From NCBI GenBank assembly GCA_030636885.1, contig DAOVVY010000037.1:1-7583 (forward strand): a DNA stretch of 7,583 nt. The letters are read 5' to 3'. This DNA is from Candidatus Nanohaloarchaea archaeon (GTDB lineage: Archaea > EX4484-52 > GLR71). The notes beneath the pieces were generated by a model. It saw only the letters and a program-made list of their open reading frames with translations. It was not told the DNA's origin and made no database searches. Below, piece by piece: positions 1 to 4,226 of this stretch. A program made the translations under genes and the position numbers. Position 1 is the first letter of the stretch; every line of letters begins with the position of its first letter.

Positions 1-1
1 A

Positions 2-364
2 AAACTTAAAGAAATCCGTAAAACTACAAGGACACGGAGAAAACAACGATATTCCTTGAACTCTTGGAGTTTCTATCAACTTGAACAGATGATAGAATAC
101 AAAGCCAAAAAGTATGGAGTACCGCTTGTCTATGTCGCACCGCAATACACCTCCCAGAGATGCAGTAGATGTGGTCATATAGAGAGAAGTAATAGAAAGA
201 CAAAAAGTCTATTCCAATGCAATAAGTGTGGAATAGTTGAGAATGCTGATGTAAATGCTGGTTTCAACATTGCGTATTTGCACCAACAGGGCATATCTCG
301 ATTCAGCAAAGAAAGTGATTTGTTGAAAGGGAACACTGATATCCCTAAAAAGGCACTGTCTTGA
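2..364 (+). CDS. tnpB: TnpB (IS200/IS605 OrfB) RNA-guided nuclease, C-terminal part
   Basis: The frame is open from the left edge of the window (about 120 residues), so this is the 3' end of a longer gene, not a short gene starting at the TTG at 56. Visible family marks, in order: an NSWSFYQLEQMIEYKA segment typical of the second RuvC region, a four-cysteine zinc ribbon (CSRCG, then CNKCG about 17 residues later), and NADVNAGFNIA, which carries the third RuvC catalytic aspartate. TnpB proteins are RNA-guided DNA nucleases of IS200/IS605 elements; the guide (omega) RNA usually overlaps the 3' end of the gene and runs to the element's right end. The tail after the RuvC motif (about 35 residues) matches the usual length and ends at TGA, so this end looks intact. 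The hairpin at 384-403 follows. Whether the N-terminal half, or a tnpA, is present lies outside the window. Confidence 0.93.
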   Translation, partial: KLKEIRKTTRTRRKQRYSLNSWSFYQLEQMIEYKAKKYGVPLVYVAPQYTSQRCSRCGHIERSNRKTKSLFQCNKCGIVENADVNAGFNIAYLHQQGISRFSKESDLLKGNTDIPKKALS

Positions 365-383
365 AATCCGACAACCTTAGAAC

Positions 384-403
384 CCCACTAATTCATTGGT
401 GGG
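384..403 (+). repeat. Right-end hairpin of the IS200/IS605-type element
   Basis: CCCACTAAT, loop TC, ATTGGTGGG forms a 9-bp stem with one wobble pair, 20 bases after the tnpB stop. Subterminal imperfect hairpins at this place are the recognition structure of IS200/IS605 right ends, and in TnpB systems the omega RNA scaffold ends close by. The exact cleavage site and the start of flanking DNA cannot be set from this copy alone; they probably lie within a few tens of bases after 403. Confidence 0.7.
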
Positions 404-459
404 AGTATGTCAGATGGGTGTGATCTTTGCTGTCGTAAGTTGAAGAAGGTGGATGATTG

Positions 460-588
460 ATGGAATTATATTTACATGATGTCTGTATAGCATTAATATT
501 TATTATTGTTACACTTTTGTTAATAATGTTTGTCCATTTTTGTATTTATAAATATCCAAAATTAATAGAAAAGAAGAAAGATAAATAA
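460..588 (+). CDS. Tiny single-span membrane protein, function unknown
   Basis: A 42-residue ORF: MELYLHDV, then a strongly hydrophobic span at about residues 9-29 (CIALIFIIVTLLLIMFVHF), then a short basic tail (KYPKLIEKKKDK). This is a one-helix membrane peptide with a likely cytoplasmic positive C-terminus. The start is supported by GGTGG at 448-452, seven bases ahead of the ATG, and by a GATTGATGG context like that of the genes at 7010 and 7198. It lies just outside the TnpB element and ends before the tRNA-like sequence. No family recognised. Its size makes it less secure than longer genes, but the ribosome site and clear membrane profile favour a real gene. Confidence 0.55.
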   Translation: MELYLHDVCIALIFIIVTLLLIMFVHFCIYKYPKLIEKKKDK

Positions 589-590
589 TA

Positions 591-600
591 GTTATATTTA
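591..600 (+). promoter_or_regulatory. TATA-like box ahead of the tRNA-like sequence
   Basis: GTTATATTTA lies about 30 bases ahead of base 627, the first base of the tRNA-like fold. That spacing is right for an archaeal TATA box driving a tRNA starting at or just ahead of its 5' end. AT-rich surroundings make such matches common, so support is modest. Confidence 0.35.
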
Positions 601-626
601 GTTATACCAGATAGTATAATCATTAT

Positions 627-726
627 GTCGGCGTGGCGGAAAAGTAAACGCACCACATCTCTATGCAGTATGGTGTGAACATAATTAATTGGTTTATGTT
701 TGTGAGTTTGATGCTCACCGCCGGCA
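627..726 (+). tRNA. Degenerate type II (Leu/Ser-like) tRNA or tRNA-like element
   Basis: A near-complete cloverleaf can be drawn. Acceptor: 627-633 GTCGGCG with 719-725 CGCCGGC, 7 bp with one G-U. D stem: GCG 636-638 with CGC 649-651. Anticodon arm: 653-657 CCACA with 669-673 TATGG, one A-C mismatch. Long variable arm: GAACATAA with TTATGTTT. T arm: GTGAG 702-706 with CTCAC 714-718 and a 7-base loop TTTGATG. A discriminator A and CTA follow where CCA would be. The long variable arm and the GGCG..GACGC-type D arm resemble tRNA-Leu. Faults: the D loop lacks the GG pair, the T loop has T instead of C at position 56, and the anticodon loop is 11 bases instead of 7. It is therefore a decayed tRNA, a tRNA mimic, or an aberrant functional tRNA; the anticodon cannot be assigned with confidence. 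Confidence 0.6.
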
Positions 727-728
727 CT

Positions 729-754
729 AATAATCATACGAGATGATGAATATG
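729..754 (+). repeat. 26-bp direct repeat, copy 1, covering a gene start
   Basis: Bases 729-754 and 1071-1096 match at 25 of 26 positions (A at 746 versus G at 1088). Both copies contain ATCATACGAG and end on an ATG that begins a small ORF (752 and 1094). Copy 1 begins three bases after the tRNA-like fold. It may be a shared translation-control or operator site, or the trace of a duplicated gene start. Confidence 0.85.
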
Positions 755-892
755 AATATGAACCCGCTTAAAGAACTAATCAATATACTGGAATCTGACT
801 TAGATAGGATTGATAACATGGATATAAACTATGCTGAAAAATATGGTCGTCTCAAACAAGCTATCAAGGGCAGAATCTTAAGATATAGTTAG
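752..892 (+). CDS. Short helical protein, function unknown
   Basis: Starting at ATG 752 this gives 46 residues (MNMNPLKELINILESD..., ending KQAIKGRILRYS). In-frame ATGs at 743 and 746 would add three residues. I prefer 752 because it matches the start used by the other copy of the 26-bp repeat at 1094. The sequence is amphipathic, with leucine and isoleucine at heptad-like spacing (LKELINILESDLDRI), suggesting a helical hairpin that may dimerise or bind a partner. It is the only gene in the window to end in TAG. The frame continues past that codon to the ATG at 965, interrupted by one more TAG. No family recognised. Confidence 0.5.
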   Translation: MNMNPLKELINILESDLDRIDNMDINYAEKYGRLKQAIKGRILRYS

Positions 893-918
893 ATATTAAA
901 TAATCTACAAAATAAAAG

Positions 919-958
919 TTATGGGACATTATAGGACATTTATGGGACAAATGGGGTG
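919..958 (+). repeat. Phased GGACA direct repeats (operator- or iteron-like)
   Basis: Three imperfect copies follow each other: ATGGGACATT (921), ATAGGACATT (931) and, shifted by one base, ATGGGACAA (942), then a partial ATGGGG (951). The spacing of 10-11 bases places each copy on the same face of the helix. The run sits between an AT-rich TATA-like stretch (893-905) and the ribosome site of the gene at 965, so a repressor or activator operator at or just past the transcript start is the simplest reading. Three copies are few for a replication iteron array. Confidence 0.6.
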
Positions 959-964
959 AAGAAT

Positions 965-1075
965 ATGGAAAAAGATGAAATAATAGAAGAGATAAATAAT
1001 CTAACTACTGAAGATGTAGAAGAAATAATAGAATATTGTCAAACTTTGCTTGATGCAAGGGAATGTGATAAATAA
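965..1075 (+). CDS. Very acidic 36-residue protein, function unknown
   Basis: The ORF reads MEKDEIIEEINNLTTEDVEE, then IIEYCQTLLDARECDK. It has one of the best ribosome sites here: GGGGTGA at 953-959, five bases ahead of ATG. The product is highly acidic and predicted helical, with an LTTEDVEEIIEYCQ segment like a short helix pair. It lies in the same frame as the gene ending at 892, separated by 72 bases that hold the GGACA repeats. Its stop codon overlaps the start of the second 26-bp repeat. No family recognised. Confidence 0.6.
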   Translation: MEKDEIIEEINNLTTEDVEEIIEYCQTLLDARECDK

Positions 1076-1096
1076 TCATACGAGATGGTGAATATG
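1071..1096 (+). repeat. 26-bp direct repeat, copy 2, covering a gene start
   Basis: The second copy of the repeat at 729-754, with one difference (G at 1088). The change creates GGTGA just ahead of the ATG at 1094, a better ribosome site than copy 1 has. It begins inside the last codons of the gene at 965. Confidence 0.85.
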
Positions 1097-1225
1097 CCAT
1101 TTATATGTGATGTATGCGGTGAAGAAGTGAGTTATAGTGAAAGGGTATTCCAATTGCGGAACGGTGCAGAGATAGTAATCTGTAAGAAATGTTTGAGAGT
1201 CAAGAGAGTAAAACATATAATTTGA
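1094..1225 (+). CDS. Small zinc-ribbon-like protein with two CxxC pairs
   Basis: A 43-residue ORF: MPFICDVCGEEVSYSERVFQ, then LRNGAEIVICKKCLRVKRVK, ending HII. The CDVCG and CKKC pairs (Cys5/Cys8 and Cys30/Cys33) with about 21 residues between them are the layout of a zinc ribbon or treble-clef fold; the basic tail would suit nucleic-acid binding. GGTGA at 1087-1091 precedes the ATG at short spacing. Small zinc ribbons are frequent in archaeal plasmids and viruses as regulators or adaptors; the actual role is unknown. It stops 13 bases before the candidate structured RNA at 1238. Confidence 0.7.
   Translation: MPFICDVCGEEVSYSERVFQLRNGAEIVICKKCLRVKRVKHII
1214..1222 (+). promoter_or_regulatory. 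TATA-like box ahead of the candidate structured RNA
   Basis: CATATAATT overlaps the 3' end of the zinc-ribbon gene. A start 25-28 bases downstream would fall near 1240-1245, almost exactly where the folded region begins. The agreement is suggestive only. Confidence 0.35.
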
Positions 1226-1237
1226 TATTCGATAAAA

Positions 1238-1421
1238 GGCATGCGTTGCACAAAGCAATCAGACCTCCGATGAAAGTAAGGAGTCGCAATCCGTTTACGG
1301 TTTGGTTGTGCCTGTCGGAAAATATCAAATGAAAGTTAAGATTGAACGGTACAGGCGAATAATGAGGTCGACCATAGTATAGAATGGGATGTGCTATACC
1401 ACACTTGTTCGTCGCTGAAAT
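1238..1421 (+). ncRNA. Candidate structured RNA or long 5' leader of the J-domain gene
   Basis: This gap has no ORF of note and is visibly richer in G and C than its neighbours. Helices that can be drawn: P1, CAATCAGACC (1256-1265) with GGTTTGGTTG (1299-1308), 10 bp including two wobbles, extendable by GCA 1248-1250 with TGC 1309-1311. P2 inside it, GTAA+GGA (1276-1282) with TCC+TTAC (1290-1298), abutting the 3' strand of P1. P3, CCTGT (1311-1315) with ACAGG (1351-1355). P4, CAG+GCGAA (1352-1359) with TTCGT+CTG (1408-1417). P5, GTATAG (1377-1382) with CTATAC (1394-1399). P3 and P4 share bases, so they exclude each other. It could be a free RNA or a regulatory leader ending 28 bases before the ATG at 1450. 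It matches no family I know (not RNase P, SRP or a riboswitch class I recognise). Confidence 0.5.
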
Positions 1422-1449
1422 TCAATTTAAAAGAGAGAAGTGATTAACT

Positions 1450-2013
1450 ATGGTAGACGCATATCCTTTACAATTCCCTTCTAATTGGGGTAGAACTAAA
1501 TATACTGAGAGATCAAGATTTGATACAACTTTTGCTTCAACAAGAGATAAATTATTGGATGAAATCAGATTGCTTGGTGGTACAAATGTAGTCATATCAT
1601 CTAATCTTGAACTTAAACAGGATGGTTATCCTTATGCAAATCGGCGTGAACCAGAAGACAAAGGCATAGCTGTCTATTTCACACTCAAAGGAAAACAGCA
1701 GTGTTTTGCTTGTGATAGATGGGATAAAGTTAGAGATAATATAAGGTCTATTGAGAAAACAGTAGCCGCTTTAAGAGGTATTGCACACTGGGGAACTAAT
1801 GAAATGGTTAAGGCATCTTTTCAGGGTTTTGAAGCTTTGCCTGAGAAAATAGAACCGAATCAACATCAATATTTTATAGGTATCAATAGTCTTGATGAAG
1901 CTAAGGTCAGGCGTAAGGTTCTGATTAAAGAATTGCATCCTGATTATGGTGGTAACTCAGATGATTTTGCAGAGATGCAGAGACAGTTTAAATTATTTGA
2001 AAGAGAGGAATAA
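1450..2013 (+). CDS. Mobile-element protein with C-terminal J domain
   Basis: 187 residues. The N-terminal two thirds (YPLQFPSNWGRT, ERSRFDTTFASTRDKLLDE, VVISSNLEL, GIAVYFTLKGKQQCFACDRW, ALRGIAHWG) match a protein type that I recognise from many phages, prophages and plasmids, usually called J-domain-containing or hypothetical. The last 45 or so residues form a compact J domain: DEAKVRRKVLIKEL, then HPD at about residues 163-165, then YGGNSDDFAEMQRQFKLFE. The HPD loop stimulates DnaK-type chaperone ATPase. It probably recruits host Hsp70 to an assembly or replication complex; the target is unknown. The start is supported by GTGAT at 1439-1443 ahead of the ATG. The next gene begins one base after its stop, so the two are an operon. 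The presence of this family is further evidence of a mobile element. Confidence 0.85.
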   Translation: MVDAYPLQFPSNWGRTKYTERSRFDTTFASTRDKLLDEIRLLGGTNVVISSNLELKQDGYPYANRREPEDKGIAVYFTLKGKQQCFACDRWDKVRDNIRSIEKTVAALRGIAHWGTNEMVKASFQGFEALPEKIEPNQHQYFIGINSLDEAKVRRKVLIKELHPDYGGNSDDFAEMQRQFKLFEREE

Positions 2014-2014
2014 T

Positions 2015-2377
2015 ATGGAAAAATTAGACTGGCGATATATCAATGAGATTAGCAATTTAGTTAAGATATCTAATCGTATGGGCTCTCATCGTGGTTGTGT
2101 AAGATTAAATATCAATAATAGTCTTGAACATGAACAGATGAAATCTAAAATATGTTACTGGTTAAAAAAGAACTGTCATCCATATATAACTGAGGCAATC
2201 TTTAAAGATCATCCCGGTGTAGCAGACATTTTAATACTTGACACAGGAGTTGCCTTAGAAGTCCTGCATACTGAGACTGATGAAGAATTTAAGAAGAAGT
2301 TGGACAAGTACCCAGAAGAAATAACTGTCAACAAGATACGGACTGATGAAGAATTCAGTGAGGATATGATATACTAA
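2015..2377 (+). CDS. PD-(D/E)XK-nuclease-like small protein
   Basis: The longest frame begins at 1946 inside the upstream gene, but ATG 2015 follows GAGAGGAA (2003-2010) and comes just after the upstream stop, so I use it (120 residues). An N-terminal helix holds LEHEQMKSKICYWLKKN, followed by ITEAIF (Glu60), GVADILIL (Asp71) and TGVALEVLHTET (Glu82), then EEFKKKLDKYP. The order helix-Glu, strand-Asp, strand-Glu resembles the PD-(D/E)XK fold as found in CoiA-like and archaeal/viral nuclease-like proteins. The usual lysine after the last acid is not present (EVL, then His), so the catalytic state is open: a variant active site or a non-cutting relative. It is probably co-transcribed with the J-domain gene. 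Fold assignment is by pattern only. Confidence 0.7.
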   Translation: MEKLDWRYINEISNLVKISNRMGSHRGCVRLNINNSLEHEQMKSKICYWLKKNCHPYITEAIFKDHPGVADILILDTGVALEVLHTETDEEFKKKLDKYPEEITVNKIRTDEEFSEDMIY

Positions 2378-2387
2378 TTTGTTATGG

Positions 2388-2396
2388 ATATAAATA
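2388..2396 (+). promoter_or_regulatory. TATA box for the 2432 gene
   Basis: ATATAAATA in the 54-base gap between genes is a good archaeal TATA box. A start about 25-28 bases downstream would give a leader of roughly 15-18 bases, enough for the GAGTTGAT ribosome site. This would make 2432-3828 a separate transcription unit. Confidence 0.5.
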
Positions 2397-2431
2397 GATT
2401 TAGCGATAATATTATTATGAGTTGATTAAAT

Positions 2432-2917
2432 ATGGGAAAGACAAGTATAGTAATTAATCTGGCAACCACTAATCCTGCACATATGTTTGGATTCTTGAGT
2501 AAAGAAATACCTCACGATGATCCGAGTATCGTTGATTTGAAAATGCAACCTGTTACTAACCTTGCTTTGAGAAAACAGACTTTCCATTTCCTTAGGCTTG
2601 GTGAGAACTATATAATGAAACATTTTGATGGTAGAACTGTGTATGTAATTTTCAGAGATAGTGAAGGAAATTCTGCGATAGCTGGTTCATTGATGGATGA
2701 GACTAATAAGACCATTAAGGATTTGAAACGAGAAATTACTGAATGGCAAGATAAATATAATAAAGAACGAAAAGCCAAAAATGAATATGAGGAAACTCAA
2801 GATACAAAAGAATTCAATAAAGAACTATTGCGTCGTGGTGGTTCAAGTGTGAACCGTTCAGGATATAGAGATCGAGATGATTCATTGTTGGATAAGGATA
2901 ATTACAGAGGTTTTTGA
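2432..2917 (+). CDS. Unknown protein with globular N-terminus, coiled coil and Arg/Asp-rich tail
   Basis: 161 residues, not recognised. Residues 1-85 look globular and strand-rich (TSIVINLATTNPAHMFGFLS, ENYIMKHFDGRTVYVIFRD). About 90-130 is a highly charged helix with coiled-coil character (DETNKTIKDLKREITEWQDK, YNKERKAKNEYEE). The last 30 residues are rich in Arg, Asp and Gly (RRGGSSVNRSGYRDRDD) and probably disordered. The opening MGKTS is not a Walker A motif, as the preceding GxxxxGK spacing is missing. Start: GAGTTGAT at 2419-2426 resembles GAGGTGAT, six bases before the ATG. It runs two bases short of the next start at 2920, so the pair is an operon. The fold and tail would suit a structural or nucleic-acid-associated protein, but no function can be assigned. 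Confidence 0.8.
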   Translation: MGKTSIVINLATTNPAHMFGFLSKEIPHDDPSIVDLKMQPVTNLALRKQTFHFLRLGENYIMKHFDGRTVYVIFRDSEGNSAIAGSLMDETNKTIKDLKREITEWQDKYNKERKAKNEYEETQDTKEFNKELLRRGGSSVNRSGYRDRDDSLLDKDNYRGF

Positions 2918-2919
2918 TT

Positions 2920-3828
2920 ATGGTAGAAAATGACCAATTAACTGAAGAGATTAAATTTGATTATGAAAGTTTTGAACAACAACCAATAACCAAAGCAAAT
3001 TTCAAGAAATTAGCAGAACGCAGGATAATACATTCAAATATGTCAGCCCAACAAGTTGCTGATAATAACGCTATGTTAGAAAATATCAACAAAAGAATCG
3101 AAGTGGAACAGGATCACATAGGGAAGCAGAATTATGACAAAAAAATGTTAAAGGATTCAATACATTATGAACTTGTCATGGAATTACTAAATTCAAGAGA
3201 GGTATCGAGGAAAAGTATAAATTACTTAAAACTTATATATCTTCCACTATTACAATTGGTCAAAGCGGCTAATGTTATAATAGAAGAATACAACAATTCT
3301 GCTATATTCACTGATGTTGATAAAACTATAACTGCTTTGTTTGAGTTACGCATGAAAGAACTGCTAAGGAATCAAGATGAATTGAAAGAAATCCAGAGAA
3401 ATATTATTGATAGGGATCTCAAGAATCAGGAAAAGCGATTGATAAAACTTGAAGCAAAATCTGGTGTAAATGACAAAGAGCAACCATCTGAACAAGGTGT
3501 TGAAAATCAAGGAGATAAACACAAGAAACCCCCTAAATGGACTGCTGATACTTTTGAGTATGAACTGTTTAATTGTTTACATAAATTAGATGAGTTACCA
3601 TTTACAGATAAAATGGGATATGTTAATGAATGTAAGCGTGTTGTTCCATCTGCACCTTATCTACCTCAACCAAACAAAAACCGATTTACTTCAATATTTG
3701 ATGATATTGCAAAGAGATTAAAAGACTCTGCTCTTGAAAATCAAGGAAAAGACTATAAATCAGAAGAAACATATAGATATATAACAAGTTCTAAAGACTC
3801 TGGTCTTGAAAACAGAAATAATGAATAA
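2920..3828 (+). CDS. Long helical, coiled-coil protein of unknown function
   Basis: 302 residues from ATG 2920. A TTG at 2914 would extend it by two residues but sits only three bases after the GAGG at 2907-2910, while ATG 2920 has nine. Sequence is mostly charged helix: AQQVADNNAMLENINKRIEV around 45-65, then a more hydrophobic stretch (INYLKLIYLPLLQLVKAANV near 100-120), then a strong coiled coil (LRNQDELKEIQRNIIDRDLK) near 150-170. A polar linker (LENQGDKHKKPPKW, near 195-208) leads to a second small domain, and the C-terminus carries short repeats built on KDSxLENxxK. No enzymatic motif or membrane span. A scaffold or adaptor role, perhaps for the membrane/ATPase module downstream, is inference from order only. 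Confidence 0.85.
   Translation: MVENDQLTEEIKFDYESFEQQPITKANFKKLAERRIIHSNMSAQQVADNNAMLENINKRIEVEQDHIGKQNYDKKMLKDSIHYELVMELLNSREVSRKSINYLKLIYLPLLQLVKAANVIIEEYNNSAIFTDVDKTITALFELRMKELLRNQDELKEIQRNIIDRDLKNQEKRLIKLEAKSGVNDKEQPSEQGVENQGDKHKKPPKWTADTFEYELFNCLHKLDELPFTDKMGYVNECKRVVPSAPYLPQPNKNRFTSIFDDIAKRLKDSALENQGKDYKSEETYRYITSSKDSGLENRNNE
3721..3812 (+). repeat. Two 20-bp direct repeats 72 bases apart at the end of the 2920 gene
   Basis: AAAGACTCTGCTCTTGAAAA (3721-3740) and AAAGACTCTGGTCTTGAAAA (3793-3812) differ at one base and lie 24 codons apart in the same frame, giving a repeated KDSALEN/KDSGLEN motif. A shorter match, TTGAAAATCAAGGA, is shared between 3500-3513 and 3734-3747. The second long copy contains its own small hairpin (AAGAC, TCTG, GTCTT). 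Confidence 0.85.
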
Positions 3829-3842
3829 AATATTATAAATAT

Positions 3843-3867
3843 AAAGACTTTCAAGAGTAAGGTCTTT
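3843..3867 (+). terminator. Hairpin after the 2920 gene, possible terminator or processing site
   Basis: AAAGACTT (3843-3850), loop TCAAGAGT, and AA-G-GTCTTT (3859-3867) form an 8-bp stem with one bulged G, 14 bases after the stop codon. It repeats the AAAGAC...GTCTT theme of the coding repeats at 3721 and 3793. Only AAAATC follows, with TATTTT some ten bases on, so a strong U-tract terminator is not evident. Confidence 0.4.
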
Positions 3868-3875
3868 AAAATCTA

Positions 3876-3975
3876 TATATTTTAGAGGTTTTAAGTGACT
3901 TTCGCTATCAGTAAACGATATAAAGGAGTTATGTAAGGGCTATATAAGTCCTTTAAAACACCTTATATTTTAGAG
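3876..3975 (+). promoter_or_regulatory. Regulatory gap: 12-bp direct repeat and alternative hairpins
   Basis: The stretch 3829-4043 (215 bases) holds no gene I can support. TATATTTTAGAG occurs at 3876-3887 and again at 3964-3975, the second touching the TATA box at 3976. Between them AAAGGA (3922-3927) can pair with TCCTTT (3949-3954), or AAGGGC (3935-3940) can pair with GTCCTT (3948-3953) around a TATATAA loop; the two stems compete for the same 3' strand. A start-stop pair ATG-TAA (3931-3936) follows AAGGAG but at only two bases. The repeats look like operator sites for control of the membrane/ATPase operon. Confidence 0.4.
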
Positions 3976-3983
3976 TATATAAT
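3976..3983 (+). promoter_or_regulatory. TATA box of the membrane/ATPase operon
   Basis: TATATAAT, with a predicted transcript start near 4003-4008 and a leader of about 35-40 bases before ATG 4044. It directly follows the second TATATTTTAGAG repeat, so a protein bound there would touch the promoter. Confidence 0.45.
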
Positions 3984-4043
3984 ACTAAAAAGAATAACAA
4001 GCGACTATGATTTAAGAAAACACGAAAGAAAAAAGTGATAATT

Positions 4044-4226
4044 ATGGAATTTATATTGACCGAACAATTTGTTAGCATATACTGGAAATATGTTGCCTTG
4101 ATCCTTGCAGTTGAGGTTTTTGTTGGCTGGAAAATGGATAAAGGTATGATGGGAATGTTAGCAGTACAGATTATTGCATTTGCACTATTCCCTTTGATAA
4201 TTCCTTATCTCATGGTGATGTCCTGA
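4044..4226 (+). CDS. Small two-span membrane protein, function unknown
   Basis: 60 residues from ATG 4044. A GTG at 4035 is in frame but belongs to the GTGAT ribosome site (4035-4039), four bases before the ATG. Two hydrophobic spans: about 15-29 (KYVALILAVEVFVGW) and 36-58 (MGMLAVQIIAFALFPLIIPY), joined by a short KMDKG turn, which predicts a membrane hairpin. Its stop shares one base with the start of the next gene (TGATG), so translation is coupled. As first gene of a unit that continues with a second membrane protein and a translocation-type ATPase, it could be a channel or anchor subunit, comparable in size and form to small inner-membrane subunits of secretion systems; this is inference. 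Confidence 0.8.
   Translation: MEFILTEQFVSIYWKYVALILAVEVFVGWKMDKGMMGMLAVQIIAFALFPLIIPYLMVMS

Noticed and set aside
56..364. A complete 102-residue gene starting at TTG 56
   Set aside because: The same frame is open to the left edge and the residues before 56 continue the TnpB pattern, so it is a fragment of a longer gene.
919..958. A CRISPR or replication iteron array
   Set aside because: Only three short imperfect copies with no spacers and no nearby initiator gene; an operator is the simpler reading.
546..1258. Minus-strand ORFs of 60-63 residues over the tRNA-like region and the zinc-ribbon gene
   Set aside because: They cover the tRNA-like fold and well-started plus-strand genes; the translated sequences show no protein-like pattern.
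1238..1421. A known riboswitch, RNase P RNA or SRP RNA
   Set aside because: None of the conserved core sequences of those RNAs that I know is present; left as a candidate of unknown type.
1946..2014. N-terminal extension of the nuclease-like gene into the J-domain gene
   Set aside because: It would overlap the upstream gene by 68 bases, while ATG 2015 has a ribosome site and standard operon spacing.
2432..2470. MGKTS as a Walker A P-loop
   Set aside because: The GxxxxGK[ST] motif is absent, as nothing precedes GKT except the start Met, and no Walker B follows.
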